Position numbers and translations under genes: made by a program
DNA from: an uncultured Porphyromonadaceae bacterium
GTDB taxonomy: Bacteria; Bacteroidota; Bacteroidia; Bacteroidales; Muribaculaceae
Length of the DNA stretch: 13,048 nt
NCBI GenBank assembly: GCA_900550025.1
Contig: URQP01000080.1
Span: 1 to 13,048, forward strand
Direction: 5' to 3'
Shown: one piece after another, positions 1 to 7,440 of the stretch
Numbering within the stretch: the first letter of the stretch is position 1
Layout: every line of letters begins with the position of its first letter
Notes under the pieces: generated by a model
What the model was told of the DNA's origin: nothing
Database searches by the model: none
Seen by the model: the letters and a program-made list of their open reading frames with translations, nothing else

Positions 1-43
1 CCGTAATTGCAATCGCCGCCGCAAACAAACAAAGTTTTCTCAT
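1..43 (-). CDS. N-terminus of an exported protein (partial, cut by window edge)
   Basis: An ATG at 43 opens a minus-strand frame that runs off the left edge after 14 codons, reading MRKLCLFAAAIAIT. A short basic start followed by a hydrophobic run is the beginning of a signal peptide, so the product is probably exported. The start lies 12 bp after the stop of the GH43 gene on the same strand, so it is probably the next gene of the same polysaccharide utilisation operon. Another glycoside hydrolase or a surface glycan-binding protein would be usual here, but the function cannot be told from 14 residues. Confidence 0.6.
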   Translation of the reverse strand, partial: MRKLCLFAAAIAIT

Positions 44-55
44 AATTAATTGTTC

Positions 56-2152
56 CTATATTTTAATGGTTTTACTTAAACTCGACTTTCCGGATTCGCC
101 CAAGGACTCGATTGTGAAATAATAGTCCGTATCCTTGTCCAAGCCGCGCATATCGTACTTGTTGTCGCCATAGACGGTTATCGCGTTGTACATCTTGTCG
201 GGAGCGATGCCGTAATAGATGTTGTAGCCGTATGCGCCGTCAACGCCCTCCCACTCTACCATGGCATTACGGCTGTCGGCCTTGTCGCGCTTCACCGTCA
301 GCTTCTTCACCGCCGCCGGAGCGTTGCCACCGGCCGTGCCGAACACGCGGAACTCCGAAAGGCAGAATTTGCCCGACGGCACGTGCAGATTCTCCAACTT
401 CAGATAGCGGGTGCGCAAATCCGACTGCAATTCTATGTAGTCGTGCGGACAGTCGCGGTCGTTGTCGCTCTTGTCAACCACAAGCTCCCACTCCTTGCCG
501 TCCTCCGACGCATAGATGCGGTACTGGTAGTAAACGTCGTTGGCGCGGTTGTACTGCACGGTCTTGTGGTCGTAATAGTTGAGCTGTATCGCCTTCACCG
601 TCTTCACATCGCCTAAGTCCATCATCAGCCATTCTCCCGGATTGCCAGTCTTGGCCGACCAGAACGTGCGCATGCTCTCGTCGGAGAGGTTTACGGCAGC
701 ATAGATGCTGTCGGTGCTCGAAACCGTCACATCCTTGCCCAAAGAGAGCAGCATCCAGCCGGTGAAACGGTCTGCGGGGTTCTTGATGTCGCTGTCGGCA
801 TTCCAGTTCGGATAGTCGCCGAAAGCGGCGGAGCTGAACATCACGCCGTCAGCGTCGAATGCCGTGGGATAAAGCCCTATCCTGCGCTCGAACTTGTATT
901 TCAGCGAAAGCATGCAGGTCGACACGTGCCAATAGTTGCCTCTTACGTCGCGGAAAGTGCCGCCATGGCCGCTGCCCTGCACGAATCCTCCCGGCTTGTA
1001 GCTCATCGGGTTGTGCTTCTGGTAAGTGAACGGACCCAACGGCGAATCGCCTACATACACACCGTCGGCATAGACCTTGAATTCCGTGCCCGGAGCACCG
1101 TATTGAAGATAGTATTTTCCGTTGTGTTTTGTCATCGACGCCCCTTCGGTGAACGGCGCGAGCGTCGCCCCGTTGTCGTCGTTGTTCATGCCGAAACGCT
1201 CCCAGCCGTGTTCGTCAGGACGGAGCATCAGCACGTCATGGATTTTACTGATAGGATAAAAGTCGTCGCGGCTCAGCTGCACGGCTTTCAAAGGATACTC
1301 ATTGCTTGAGCCGTAATAGAGATACAATTTCCCGTCGTCGTCAAGGAAAAGATAAGGGTCCCACCACGGAAGCACTCCGCAGTCCATCACCCTCTTGAAT
1401 CGTCCGCCTTTCGGATTAGTAGTGTACCACACCGGCAGACCGTAGTATGTGGAACCAGTATAATAAAGCGTGTCGCCGCTCACGAATGCCGCCGGCGCGC
1501 ACTGGTCGTCGTCGGTCGGTCGGCGCTGGAAACTTGCCGGGGCAAAATCCCATTCGCTCAGATTCTTTGAATAGTGGAAACCTCCCTGATTAGTGGAGAA
1601 GAGGAAGTACTCATTTTTATAGGTCAACCCCATCGGGTCGGCCGACGAACGGAACGAACCGTTCGGACGCACATTGTTATTGTACGGCTCGTAATTGTAA
1701 CTGATGTTCATCGGGTTGCAATACGTGCGCGGGCTATAGGTGGATGCGTCGTACCACCGTGTCGGCTTCGATGCGCGCCGCTGCGCTATGGGTTTGCGGT
1801 CGTCGTCAACGAGCGTGACATCAACGTCAACGTCCGAAAACTCCAACGGCATATCAACAATCTTTTTACCGGGATAATACACATACAAACGCAAATCGGC
1901 TTCGCCTCCCTTTATGGCGTAGCTGCCGTCGCTGCCTGTAGTGCAATGCATAGGGCTTGCAAAAAACATAACCGTCGCGCCCTCCAACGGCTTACCGTCC
2001 TCGTCGCGCACGATGCCTCGCACCGTACGGGTCTTGGTCACGGTAATGAAATAATCGCTTATCTGACCTTTAACAACCTTTATGGAATCGCCGGCCGGTT
2101 GTAGCCCGGCAAGCGCAATTCCACAGCAAATCAATAACTTTTTTACCTTCAT
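56..2152 (-). CDS. Exported GH43-family glycoside hydrolase with carboxypeptidase-regulatory-like, F5/8C and Fn3 domains
   Basis: I chose the ATG at 2152 (698 residues) because it begins directly with a signal peptide (MKVKKLLICCGIALAGLQ). The frame stays open to an upstream ATG at 2215, but the 21 extra residues are polar and lie over an intergenic inverted repeat. Numbering from 2152, an N-terminal carboxypeptidase-regulatory-like beta-sandwich spans about 40-117 (RTVRGIVRDEDGKPLEGATV, ending VTLVDD). A five-bladed beta-propeller catalytic domain of the GH43 type follows at about 145-450. The likely catalytic triad is Asp172 (SADPMG, base), Asp265 (WWDPYL, pKa modulator) and Glu336 (FTEGAS, acid), with His396 in GHGGTF. 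A discoidin (F5/8 type C, CBM32-like) domain lies at about 474-606, and a fibronectin type III domain at about 615-698. GH43 enzymes usually act as arabinofuranosidases, xylosidases, arabinanases or galactosidases; the subfamily and substrate are not determinable here. The protein is probably periplasmic or surface-exposed, and the gene lies downstream of susCD on the same strand. It looks richer in G+C than susC. Confidence 0.9.
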   Translation of the reverse strand: MKVKKLLICCGIALAGLQPAGDSIKVVKGQISDYFITVTKTRTVRGIVRDEDGKPLEGATVMFFASPMHCTTGSDGSYAIKGGEADLRLYVYYPGKKIVDMPLEFSDVDVDVTLVDDDRKPIAQRRASKPTRWYDASTYSPRTYCNPMNISYNYEPYNNNVRPNGSFRSSADPMGLTYKNEYFLFSTNQGGFHYSKNLSEWDFAPASFQRRPTDDDQCAPAAFVSGDTLYYTGSTYYGLPVWYTTNPKGGRFKRVMDCGVLPWWDPYLFLDDDGKLYLYYGSSNEYPLKAVQLSRDDFYPISKIHDVLMLRPDEHGWERFGMNNDDNGATLAPFTEGASMTKHNGKYYLQYGAPGTEFKVYADGVYVGDSPLGPFTYQKHNPMSYKPGGFVQGSGHGGTFRDVRGNYWHVSTCMLSLKYKFERRIGLYPTAFDADGVMFSSAAFGDYPNWNADSDIKNPADRFTGWMLLSLGKDVTVSSTDSIYAAVNLSDESMRTFWSAKTGNPGEWLMMDLGDVKTVKAIQLNYYDHKTVQYNRANDVYYQYRIYASEDGKEWELVVDKSDNDRDCPHDYIELQSDLRTRYLKLENLHVPSGKFCLSEFRVFGTAGGNAPAAVKKLTVKRDKADSRNAMVEWEGVDGAYGYNIYYGIAPDKMYNAITVYGDNKYDMRGLDKDTDYYFTIESLGESGKSSLSKTIKI

Positions 2153-2184
2153 AAAAACGCTATCGGAATTTTCATCAATCAATC

Positions 2185-2295
2185 TGAATTTGATATAAGA
2201 GCAATTATTTATCACTATGTTGGTAAAACCATTTATCCAGCCTTATAGAGGCCTTTTTCTCAATAGTCCATTACAGATTTCTTATATCAAATTCA
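2185..2295. repeat. 16-bp perfect inverted repeat flanking a 79-bp spacer between susD and the GH43 gene
   Basis: TGAATTTGATATAAGA at 2185-2200 is the exact reverse complement of TCTTATATCAAATTCA at 2280-2295. The outer edge lies 12 bp past the susD stop and 32 bp before the GH43 start, so the pair takes up most of the 155-bp gap. The spacer holds two short inner palindromes: TGGT-AAA-ACCA at 2221-2231, and GCCT-TATAG-AGGC at 2240-2252, which is followed by CTTTTTCT on the plus strand. No clear target-site duplication flanks the arms. It could be an mRNA stem at the susCD 3' end, an invertible segment, or a small MITE-like element. Confidence 0.8.
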
Positions 2296-2307
2296 CTCTA
2301 TAAAATT

Positions 2308-3855
2308 TTACTGCTGAACAGTCAACTCAGTCAACGGCTCATTAGCCAATGCCGGAGCGTTCTCAATCTGTGTCGGCGGAATAGGATAGTAAGTCTTGTC
2401 CTCTGTCCAACCGTTCACAACGATATAGCGGTCGCCAGGAGTTGGATCAACTCCTTCATTCAGCACTTGAGCAGCCTTGCCAGTACGTACAAGGTCCATA
2501 TAGCGTTCGCCCCACTCGCCGGCAAGCTCCATACGGCGTTCGTCAAGAATCATATCTTTAGTCAGCTCAGATTGTTTGATTTCCGGCATTTTTGCACGAG
2601 TTCTAACTTTGTTAAACTGAATCAATGCATTGCCCAAATCCTGTCCTGTCTCAACACAAGCCTCAGCATACATCAACAATACATCGGCATAGCGCAAGAT
2701 ACGGATATTGTTACCAGAGCCATAAGAACGTCCTGCAGGAGTCTCGCTTGACGGCAGATAAGCCTTGCCGTTCCAGCAGTTGGTAGCCGTCATATTAGTA
2801 TTTAATTTTATAGCGTCACCACTCGGAGTTGTCTCACCACCTTTCAGGAATGTAGTAGTTGCACGGACAGTCTCGCCACGGGTTACTTCTGCCCAATGAA
2901 CAAATTCATCACGATAGCCGATGAAGCCCCAACCAGAAACAACGCCTGTGTTTGCAGGACCTTGGAAAGTGTACCACTCACCAGCCCTGATTTCCTCGCC
3001 TGAGCCGTTATCAAAGTCTGTTATCTGGCACTCGAACAAAGACTCTTCGCAAAGCATACCTGCAGTCTTGAACAAGTTATAGAAATCAGGATACAAATCG
3101 AACATACCGCTCTTGATTACATACTCCGTCTGCTTCTTCACATTCGGGAAATCACCCATCTGCAAATAAACCTTAGCGGCAAGTGCTGCAGCTGTATAAG
3201 AAGTGGCGGCACCCATATGCTCGGCATTTCTCGGATGAACTTTCGGAAGCAATTCTATTGCCGGAAGAAGGTCCTCGGTAAGCATATACTCGTAAACCAC
3301 GTCGCGCACAGAGCGGGTCAAGTCGGTCTGAGTGTTGCTGCGCAGGATAGTCACATCGCCGAACAACTGGGTCAGGCGGTAGTAAGCCAAAGCGCGGAGG
3401 AAACGGACTTCGCCCTCATATTCGCTGTTCTTCTGCAAATCAGCCTCGCTATTGCAATTTGCACGGAAATTAGCCAAATCATTAAGTGCAGAATTAGCCA
3501 CACGGACAATCTTGTAGTTCTGGTTCCACATCTCATTGAATCCCCAGAAACTGTTCATATATACGAAGCTTTCACCGATATTAATCAAGTCTGCCTGGTC
3601 GTCGTGGCGGCCTGACCAAACATCATCGTCGCGCACGATGTACAAAGGAAGACCTACCCAGTGCATGCCACCCGTACGCAATGCGCCATACACACCGGAT
3701 ACTGGCTGGTACATATTCGACAGGTTTGTATAGTCAATCGACTCTTCCGGCACCGTATTTTCAGGAGCCTTGTCGAGGAAGTCGCTACACGATGCACCTG
3801 ACAGCAGCAATGTAGCAGCCGCCATATATGCTATTGTTTTCTTGAAAATTTTCAT
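2308..3855 (-). CDS. susD: SusD/RagB-family outer-membrane glycan-binding lipoprotein
   Basis: The product is 515 residues, a usual length for the family. It starts with a lipoprotein signal peptide: MKIFKKT, a hydrophobic core, then a lipobox ending LSGASC with Cys23 as the predicted lipidated residue. SDFLDKAPE follows directly, which is the typical SusD mature N-terminus. The N-terminal half (about 25-230) carries the TPR-like helices that contact SusC. The C-terminal SusD/RagB part includes NNIRILRYADVLLMYAEACV and DERRMELAGEWGERYMDLVR, both highly characteristic. SusD proteins sit on the cell surface as a lid over the SusC barrel and bind the target oligosaccharide. The start is 28 bp after the susC stop, so the two are co-transcribed. 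The symbol denotes the family; no particular glycan is implied. Confidence 0.96.
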   Translation of the reverse strand: MKIFKKTIAYMAAATLLLSGASCSDFLDKAPENTVPEESIDYTNLSNMYQPVSGVYGALRTGGMHWVGLPLYIVRDDDVWSGRHDDQADLINIGESFVYMNSFWGFNEMWNQNYKIVRVANSALNDLANFRANCNSEADLQKNSEYEGEVRFLRALAYYRLTQLFGDVTILRSNTQTDLTRSVRDVVYEYMLTEDLLPAIELLPKVHPRNAEHMGAATSYTAAALAAKVYLQMGDFPNVKKQTEYVIKSGMFDLYPDFYNLFKTAGMLCEESLFECQITDFDNGSGEEIRAGEWYTFQGPANTGVVSGWGFIGYRDEFVHWAEVTRGETVRATTTFLKGGETTPSGDAIKLNTNMTATNCWNGKAYLPSSETPAGRSYGSGNNIRILRYADVLLMYAEACVETGQDLGNALIQFNKVRTRAKMPEIKQSELTKDMILDERRMELAGEWGERYMDLVRTGKAAQVLNEGVDPTPGDRYIVVNGWTEDKTYYPIPPTQIENAPALANEPLTELTVQQ

Positions 3856-3883
3856 AACTTAAAAATTTAGTTTTTTGTGATTA

Positions 3884-6800
3884 TTAGAAATCAAGTTGCA
3901 CACCGAATGTATAAGTTGCAGTCAAAGGATATACCTCTGTATCCCATCCTTCAGCATCGGAAAGCTCCGGAGTGAAGCTGTTCGACTTGAATGCGGTGAA
4001 CGGACGGTCGGCTGTCAATGTCAAGCGGATGCCCGGCATAGTGTAGCTGCCGAATTTCACATTCTTGAATGTGTAACCCAAAGTGATGTTCTGGATACGG
4101 AAGTAGTTAGACTTCTCGATGTAGTAAGTGCTCGGATACTGGTCGCCTACGTTCCAACCCTTTGTCAAGCCCTTGGAAGAAGGATGAGTGTTGGAAGTGC
4201 CCTCACCATGCCAACGGTTCTCATAAGAGTCCAAATCGAAGTTAAAGTAAGAGCTTGCGTAACGCAAAGCGCGCTTGCGGTTCCACATTTCGCCACCGGC
4301 CTGGCCATAGGTGGTGAGTTGGAAATCGAAGTTCTTGTAAGCGAAACCGATATTGAAGCCGTAAGTAAAGTCAGGTATATAAGAACCGAGAGCTTTCTTG
4401 TCGGAATTGTCCAAAGTACCGTCACCGTTCTGATCCTTATATTTCAAGTCACCCGGCTCAAGACCGTTGGCAACGGCAATCGGGTCGGCTGCAATTTCTG
4501 CCTCATTTTGATAAACTCCCTCCACTTCATAACCATAGAACGAATTCATCTTCTCGCCCACAATCTGAGAAGTCTTTCCGCCACGCACAATGTTCACACC
4601 GCTTGCAAGCGACTTAACCTCGTTGTGGAGATAAGAAAGAGTAGCTCCGATATTATAACTGAAATCGCCGATCTTGTCAGCCCAGTTCAAGTTCAAATCA
4701 ACACCCATATTGAGGATTTCACCAGTGTTGCGAGCAACATATTCGTTGGTCATCGGCACCTGCGGGCTGATTACGGCATCCTGAGTAAGACGGTAGTACC
4801 AGTCAGCGCCAATGTTAAAGCGATTGTCAAGTGTTGCAAGTTCCAAACCTACGTTGGTCTCGTTTACAATCTCCCATTTCAACCAAGAGAAGTATGTTGT
4901 GTTCTGCCAACCGTTTACAGGGCTACCAGCAGCACCATAATAGTTGCCGAACACGCCTGAAGCGTCGTTACCGGTCACAAGCTCAGCGAAACCGTCGGAA
5001 GCGGCAACCTTGTCGTTACCAAGCATACCCCAGCTTGCACGCAGCTTCAAATAGTCGATTGCGCTCTGGTCCTTCATAAATTCCTCGTTGGAGATTGTCC
5101 ATGCAGCACCTACTGATGGGAAGTAGCCCCAGTGCTCGTTATACTTGGAAGAACCGTCGGCACGCATAGTGAACATCAACAAATACTTGTCGGCATAGTT
5201 GTAGTTGATACGGCCGAACACTGAAAGACCACGATAAGTAGTACCGTCATCGTCAAGAACACGACCTTCGGTATTACCGCGATCCCAATAGAGGTACTCC
5301 TCAGCGCCCTCCGGCACATTGTTGACTGTACCCGACATATAGCGGTAGTTCTCCCAACGTGCCTCGTGACCGAGCATCACGCCAAGAGCATGGTCGCCCC
5401 ACTTGTCATTATAAGTCAACACGTTGTTCCAGATTGACTTATAGTAGTTGGTGTTCATCTTCTGCAATGAGTTGTCATCAAGATGCTGCCAAGAGCTGAC
5501 ATAATATGTCGGCGAGAACACACGCCCGCGAACCAAAGAGAAGTCGTAGCTGTAGCTTGTGCGGAAGTTCAATTTATCAGGAATAAGGTTCAACTGCGCA
5601 TAGAAGTTGGACAATACCTGATAGTTCTCGTTACGCGAATCATAAAGATTTGCAGTTGCAACCGGGTTGTACAAATTAGCACTGATACCTGAAAGGTTTT
5701 GCGGTGATGCCCAGCCGTCATTTCCGATTGCGCCCTCTGCCGTGTCATAAACAGGCATAATCGGAGCCATATTGAACGCCTGCTGCCAAGCCGCGTTGTT
5801 AGGCTGTTGCTGTTGAGAGCTGCTGAATACGCCATTGAAACCTACCTTCAACCAGTTGGTAGCGTCATAATCCAAAGCCGCGCGGAAGTTGAGTCGGCGG
5901 TAGTAGTTCTCTGTATCCATGATACCGTCTTGCGACAAGTAGCTCATACCTACAGAGTAAGAAGCCTTCTCACCGCCACCGGCGATGCTCAAGCTATGGT
6001 TGGTCATCACTGCCGGACGAAGCAACTCGTCATACCAGTCAGTGTCGGCACCATAGATGTTCTTGTCGTAGTCACCACCCCAGCGTGCGATTGATGACTG
6101 CAAATAAGGGCCGTAAATGTCCTCGCCAGCCTCACGGAGCATAGTGGCGTACTGGCTTGCGTTGGTCATGTCAAGCACGTTTGTAGCCATCTGCACACCA
6201 ACATAGCCGTTGTAAGTGATTTTTGCGTCCTGACGGCGACTGCCTTTCTTTGTGGTGATGATAACCACACCGTTAGCTGCGCGCACACCATAGATTGCAG
6301 ATGCGGAAGCGTCCTTAAGGATTGACATTTCCTGAATGTCGGCGTTGTTCAAGAAGTCGATATTGTCGTAGAACATACCATCGACTACATACAACGGAGT
6401 GGAATCGGAGAATGAGCCGACACCACGGATCTTAACCGTAGGACCTGCACCCGGAGTACCGGAGTTAACGACGTTGACACCGGCAACCTTACCCTGCAAT
6501 GCCGACATCGGCGAAGATGTCGGGGTAGTGATAAGTTCCTGACCCTTGACAACCTCGATAGGAGCAGTCAAGTCCTTTGCCTTTGATGTACCGTAACCGA
6601 TAACCACAATCTCTTCAAGATTCTGGGCATCCTCGACCAACGTTACATTAATTTGAGATTGCCCGGCTGCTTTCACCTCCTGAGTCTTCATACCGATATA
6701 GGTAATGGAGATGGTAGCGTCATCAGGTACATTAGAAAGAACATAGTTACCGTCAAAATCGGTAGCAGTAACAATGTTCGTACCCACGACTTTCACCGTG

Positions 6801-6919
6801 GCACCGATAACCGGCAGATTGTCTTTGTCGACAACCGTACCCTTCACCGTCTTCTGCTGGGCAAATGCTATTGCCGGAAGCAAAAAGACAAGTAAAAATG
6901 TTAGGATTTGCTTTTTCAT
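3884..6919 (-). CDS. susC: SusC/RagA-family TonB-dependent outer-membrane transporter
   Basis: The 1011-residue product starts with a signal peptide (MKKQILTFLLVFLLPAIAFA, cleavage near residue 20). A carboxypeptidase-regulatory-like domain spans about 23-96 (KTVKGTVVDKDNLPVIGATV, ending VTLVED). The TonB box region is about 102-108 (EEIVVIG). The plug domain at about 115-228 contains LQGKVAGVNV, KIRGVG, PLYVVDGM and the strongly conserved SILKDASASAIYGVRAANGV. The rest is a 22-strand-type beta-barrel ending in YTFGVQLDF, whose terminal Phe is typical of outer-membrane barrels. SusC proteins import oligosaccharides into the periplasm with energy from TonB-ExbBD and work with the SusD lid encoded next. 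It is the first gene of the locus, with a promoter-like box about 47 bp upstream. The frame is intact and the length normal. The substrate is unknown. Confidence 0.97.
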   Translation of the reverse strand: MKKQILTFLLVFLLPAIAFAQQKTVKGTVVDKDNLPVIGATVKVVGTNIVTATDFDGNYVLSNVPDDATISITYIGMKTQEVKAAGQSQINVTLVEDAQNLEEIVVIGYGTSKAKDLTAPIEVVKGQELITTPTSSPMSALQGKVAGVNVVNSGTPGAGPTVKIRGVGSFSDSTPLYVVDGMFYDNIDFLNNADIQEMSILKDASASAIYGVRAANGVVIITTKKGSRRQDAKITYNGYVGVQMATNVLDMTNASQYATMLREAGEDIYGPYLQSSIARWGGDYDKNIYGADTDWYDELLRPAVMTNHSLSIAGGGEKASYSVGMSYLSQDGIMDTENYYRRLNFRAALDYDATNWLKVGFNGVFSSSQQQQPNNAAWQQAFNMAPIMPVYDTAEGAIGNDGWASPQNLSGISANLYNPVATANLYDSRNENYQVLSNFYAQLNLIPDKLNFRTSYSYDFSLVRGRVFSPTYYVSSWQHLDDNSLQKMNTNYYKSIWNNVLTYNDKWGDHALGVMLGHEARWENYRYMSGTVNNVPEGAEEYLYWDRGNTEGRVLDDDGTTYRGLSVFGRINYNYADKYLLMFTMRADGSSKYNEHWGYFPSVGAAWTISNEEFMKDQSAIDYLKLRASWGMLGNDKVAASDGFAELVTGNDASGVFGNYYGAAGSPVNGWQNTTYFSWLKWEIVNETNVGLELATLDNRFNIGADWYYRLTQDAVISPQVPMTNEYVARNTGEILNMGVDLNLNWADKIGDFSYNIGATLSYLHNEVKSLASGVNIVRGGKTSQIVGEKMNSFYGYEVEGVYQNEAEIAADPIAVANGLEPGDLKYKDQNGDGTLDNSDKKALGSYIPDFTYGFNIGFAYKNFDFQLTTYGQAGGEMWNRKRALRYASSYFNFDLDSYENRWHGEGTSNTHPSSKGLTKGWNVGDQYPSTYYIEKSNYFRIQNITLGYTFKNVKFGSYTMPGIRLTLTADRPFTAFKSNSFTPELSDAEGWDTEVYPLTATYTFGVQLDF

Positions 6920-6965
6920 AATTACTTTTAATAGTTAGGTAATAAGTAAAATTATTTTCACGTTG

Positions 6966-6997
6966 CAAACATACTCCTTTATAATATTTAACAGAAA
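6966..6997 (-). promoter_or_regulatory. Probable susC promoter
   Basis: Read on the minus strand, TATGTTTG (6973-6966) matches the Bacteroidota -7 consensus TAnnTTTG. Twenty bases further upstream is TTTC (6997-6994), one mismatch from the -33 box TTTG. Transcription would start near 6960, giving a leader of about 40 bases before the ATG at 6919. No operator for a sensor or regulator could be picked out. Confidence 0.55.
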
Positions 6998-7117
6998 CGT
7001 ACTTGCACTACATCACCACTTTTATGTTCTATAACATTACGTTTTTACCACGTCAATACCCACTAAAATTCATTCAATCAATAAATTATCCATAGTAACA
7101 AATTTTACAGTATCTGC

Positions 7118-7139
7118 CGCAAGCCCTGAAGGGGCTGCG
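7118..7139. repeat. G+C-rich palindrome, first of the intergenic repeat cluster
   Basis: AGCCC (7122-7126) pairs with GGGCT (7132-7136) across the loop TGAAG. With a single bulged A at 7121, the stem continues as CGC (7118-7120) with GCG (7137-7139). The arms resemble those of the CAGCCCC/GGGGCTG palindrome at the other end of the cluster (7312-7328), as if marking the two ends of one module. Confidence 0.6.
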
Positions 7140-7154
7140 CATTGAAAGTTGAGG

Positions 7155-7196
7155 GTTTAATGTTTAATGTTTAATGTTTAGTGTTGAGAGTTGAGA
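7155..7196. repeat. Six-copy 7-bp tandem repeat
   Basis: Exact 7-bp units run GTTTAAT (7155-7161), GTTTAAT (7162-7168), GTTTAAT (7169-7175), GTTTAGT (7176-7182), GTTGAGA (7183-7189) and GTTGAGA (7190-7196). The unit changes stepwise from A+T-rich to purine-rich. Seven-bp direct repeats can change copy number by slippage, and these lie about 240 bases upstream of both flanking genes. Confidence 0.85.
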
Positions 7197-7239
7197 GAGT
7201 TACATACTCTCTACTCTAAACACTCCTCACTCAACACTA
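7179..7239. repeat. Composite imperfect inverted repeat (10-bp outer and 7-bp inner arms)
   Basis: Outer arms TAGTGTTGAG (7179-7188) and CTCAACACTA (7230-7239) are perfect complements. Inner arms AGAGAGT (7194-7200) and ACTCTCT (7206-7212) are also perfect, around the loop TACAT. The unpaired sides differ in length (5 and 17 bases). The left arm is built from the last units of the 7-bp tandem array, so the array and the hairpin are interlocked. Confidence 0.75.
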
Positions 7240-7243
7240 TGTG

Positions 7244-7260
7244 CGGCCTCCACGAGGCCG
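7244..7260. repeat. Palindrome CGGCCTC-CAC-GAGGCCG
   Basis: Seven-bp perfect arms (7244-7250 and 7254-7260) surround the loop CAC. The same loop occurs in the palindrome at 7312-7328, which suggests a common design. There is no T-tract after it, so it does not look like an intrinsic terminator. Confidence 0.8.
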
Positions 7261-7274
7261 ATGCCTTTGTTTGC

Positions 7275-7314
7275 CTGTTGCCCACGGCCAAGGCCGTGGG
7301 TTACGCAGCAACAG
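7275..7314. repeat. Nested palindrome with 9-bp perfect inner arms
   Basis: CCCACGGCC (7281-7289) and GGCCGTGGG (7292-7300) are perfect complements separated by AA. Outside them, CTGTTGC (7275-7281) pairs with GCAACAG (7308-7314), sharing one base with the inner arm and leaving seven unpaired bases on the right. No T-run follows. This is the strongest G+C-rich stem in the intergenic region. Confidence 0.8.
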
Positions 7315-7328
7315 CCCCCACGGGGCTG
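7312..7328. repeat. Palindrome CAGCCCC-CAC-GGGGCTG
   Basis: Seven-bp perfect arms (7312-7318 and 7322-7328) surround the loop CAC, as in the palindrome at 7244-7260. It overlaps the outer arm of the nested palindrome by three bases, so alternative structures would compete. It is the last palindrome of the cluster before the promoter of the plus-strand gene. Confidence 0.8.
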
Positions 7329-7410
7329 ACTCCATCGACGGCAGCGCATTACTTCCCATAAACCGAATACCCATATTTTTAGCGGGCAGCGATAATATTA
7401 AAAAAAACAT

Positions 7411-7418
7411 TATATTTG
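7411..7418 (+). promoter_or_regulatory. Probable -7 box of the GIN-domain gene
   Basis: TATATTTG matches the Bacteroidota -7 consensus TAnnTTTG and would start transcription near 7425, about 15 bases before the ATG at 7441. A clear -33 TTTG at the expected distance is missing; the nearest T-run (7376-7380) is too far upstream. Confidence 0.55.
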
Positions 7419-7440
7419 CAGAAAGGAAACTACTACCATT

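Larger units (their letters stand above)
6920..7440. other. 521-bp divergent intergenic region between susC and the GIN-domain gene
   Basis: I find no supported gene here. An open frame on the plus strand from 7241 is made of translated palindromes and is rejected. From left to right the region holds the susC leader and its promoter-like boxes (6966-6997), an A+T-rich stretch without clear motifs (about 7000-7110), a cluster of palindromes and 7-bp tandem repeats (7118-7328), and the promoter of the plus-strand gene (7411-7418). The sharp change from A+T-rich sequence to G+C-rich palindromes suggests an inserted or amplified repeat module. Confidence 0.75.

Noticed and set aside
2153..2215. 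Upstream start (ATG at 2215) adding 21 residues to the GH43 protein.
   Set aside because: The extra residues (MINNCSYIKFRL...) are polar and would bury the signal peptide. They are encoded over the left arm of the intergenic inverted repeat. The ATG at 2152 gives a proper signal peptide at the N-terminus.
3896..4960. A 354-codon open frame on the plus strand inside susC.
   Set aside because: It lies wholly antisense to a well-supported transporter gene and its Cys/Val/Ile/Arg-rich translation has no recognisable domain. It is an effect of codon choice on the coding strand.
7118..7328. CRISPR array.
   Set aside because: The repeats are 7 bp in direct tandem or are palindromes. There are no 25-40 bp repeats with unique spacers and no cas genes.
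7244..7328. Palindromes as intrinsic terminators.
   Set aside because: None is followed by a T-tract on either strand, and no gene ends there, since both flanking genes start away from this region.
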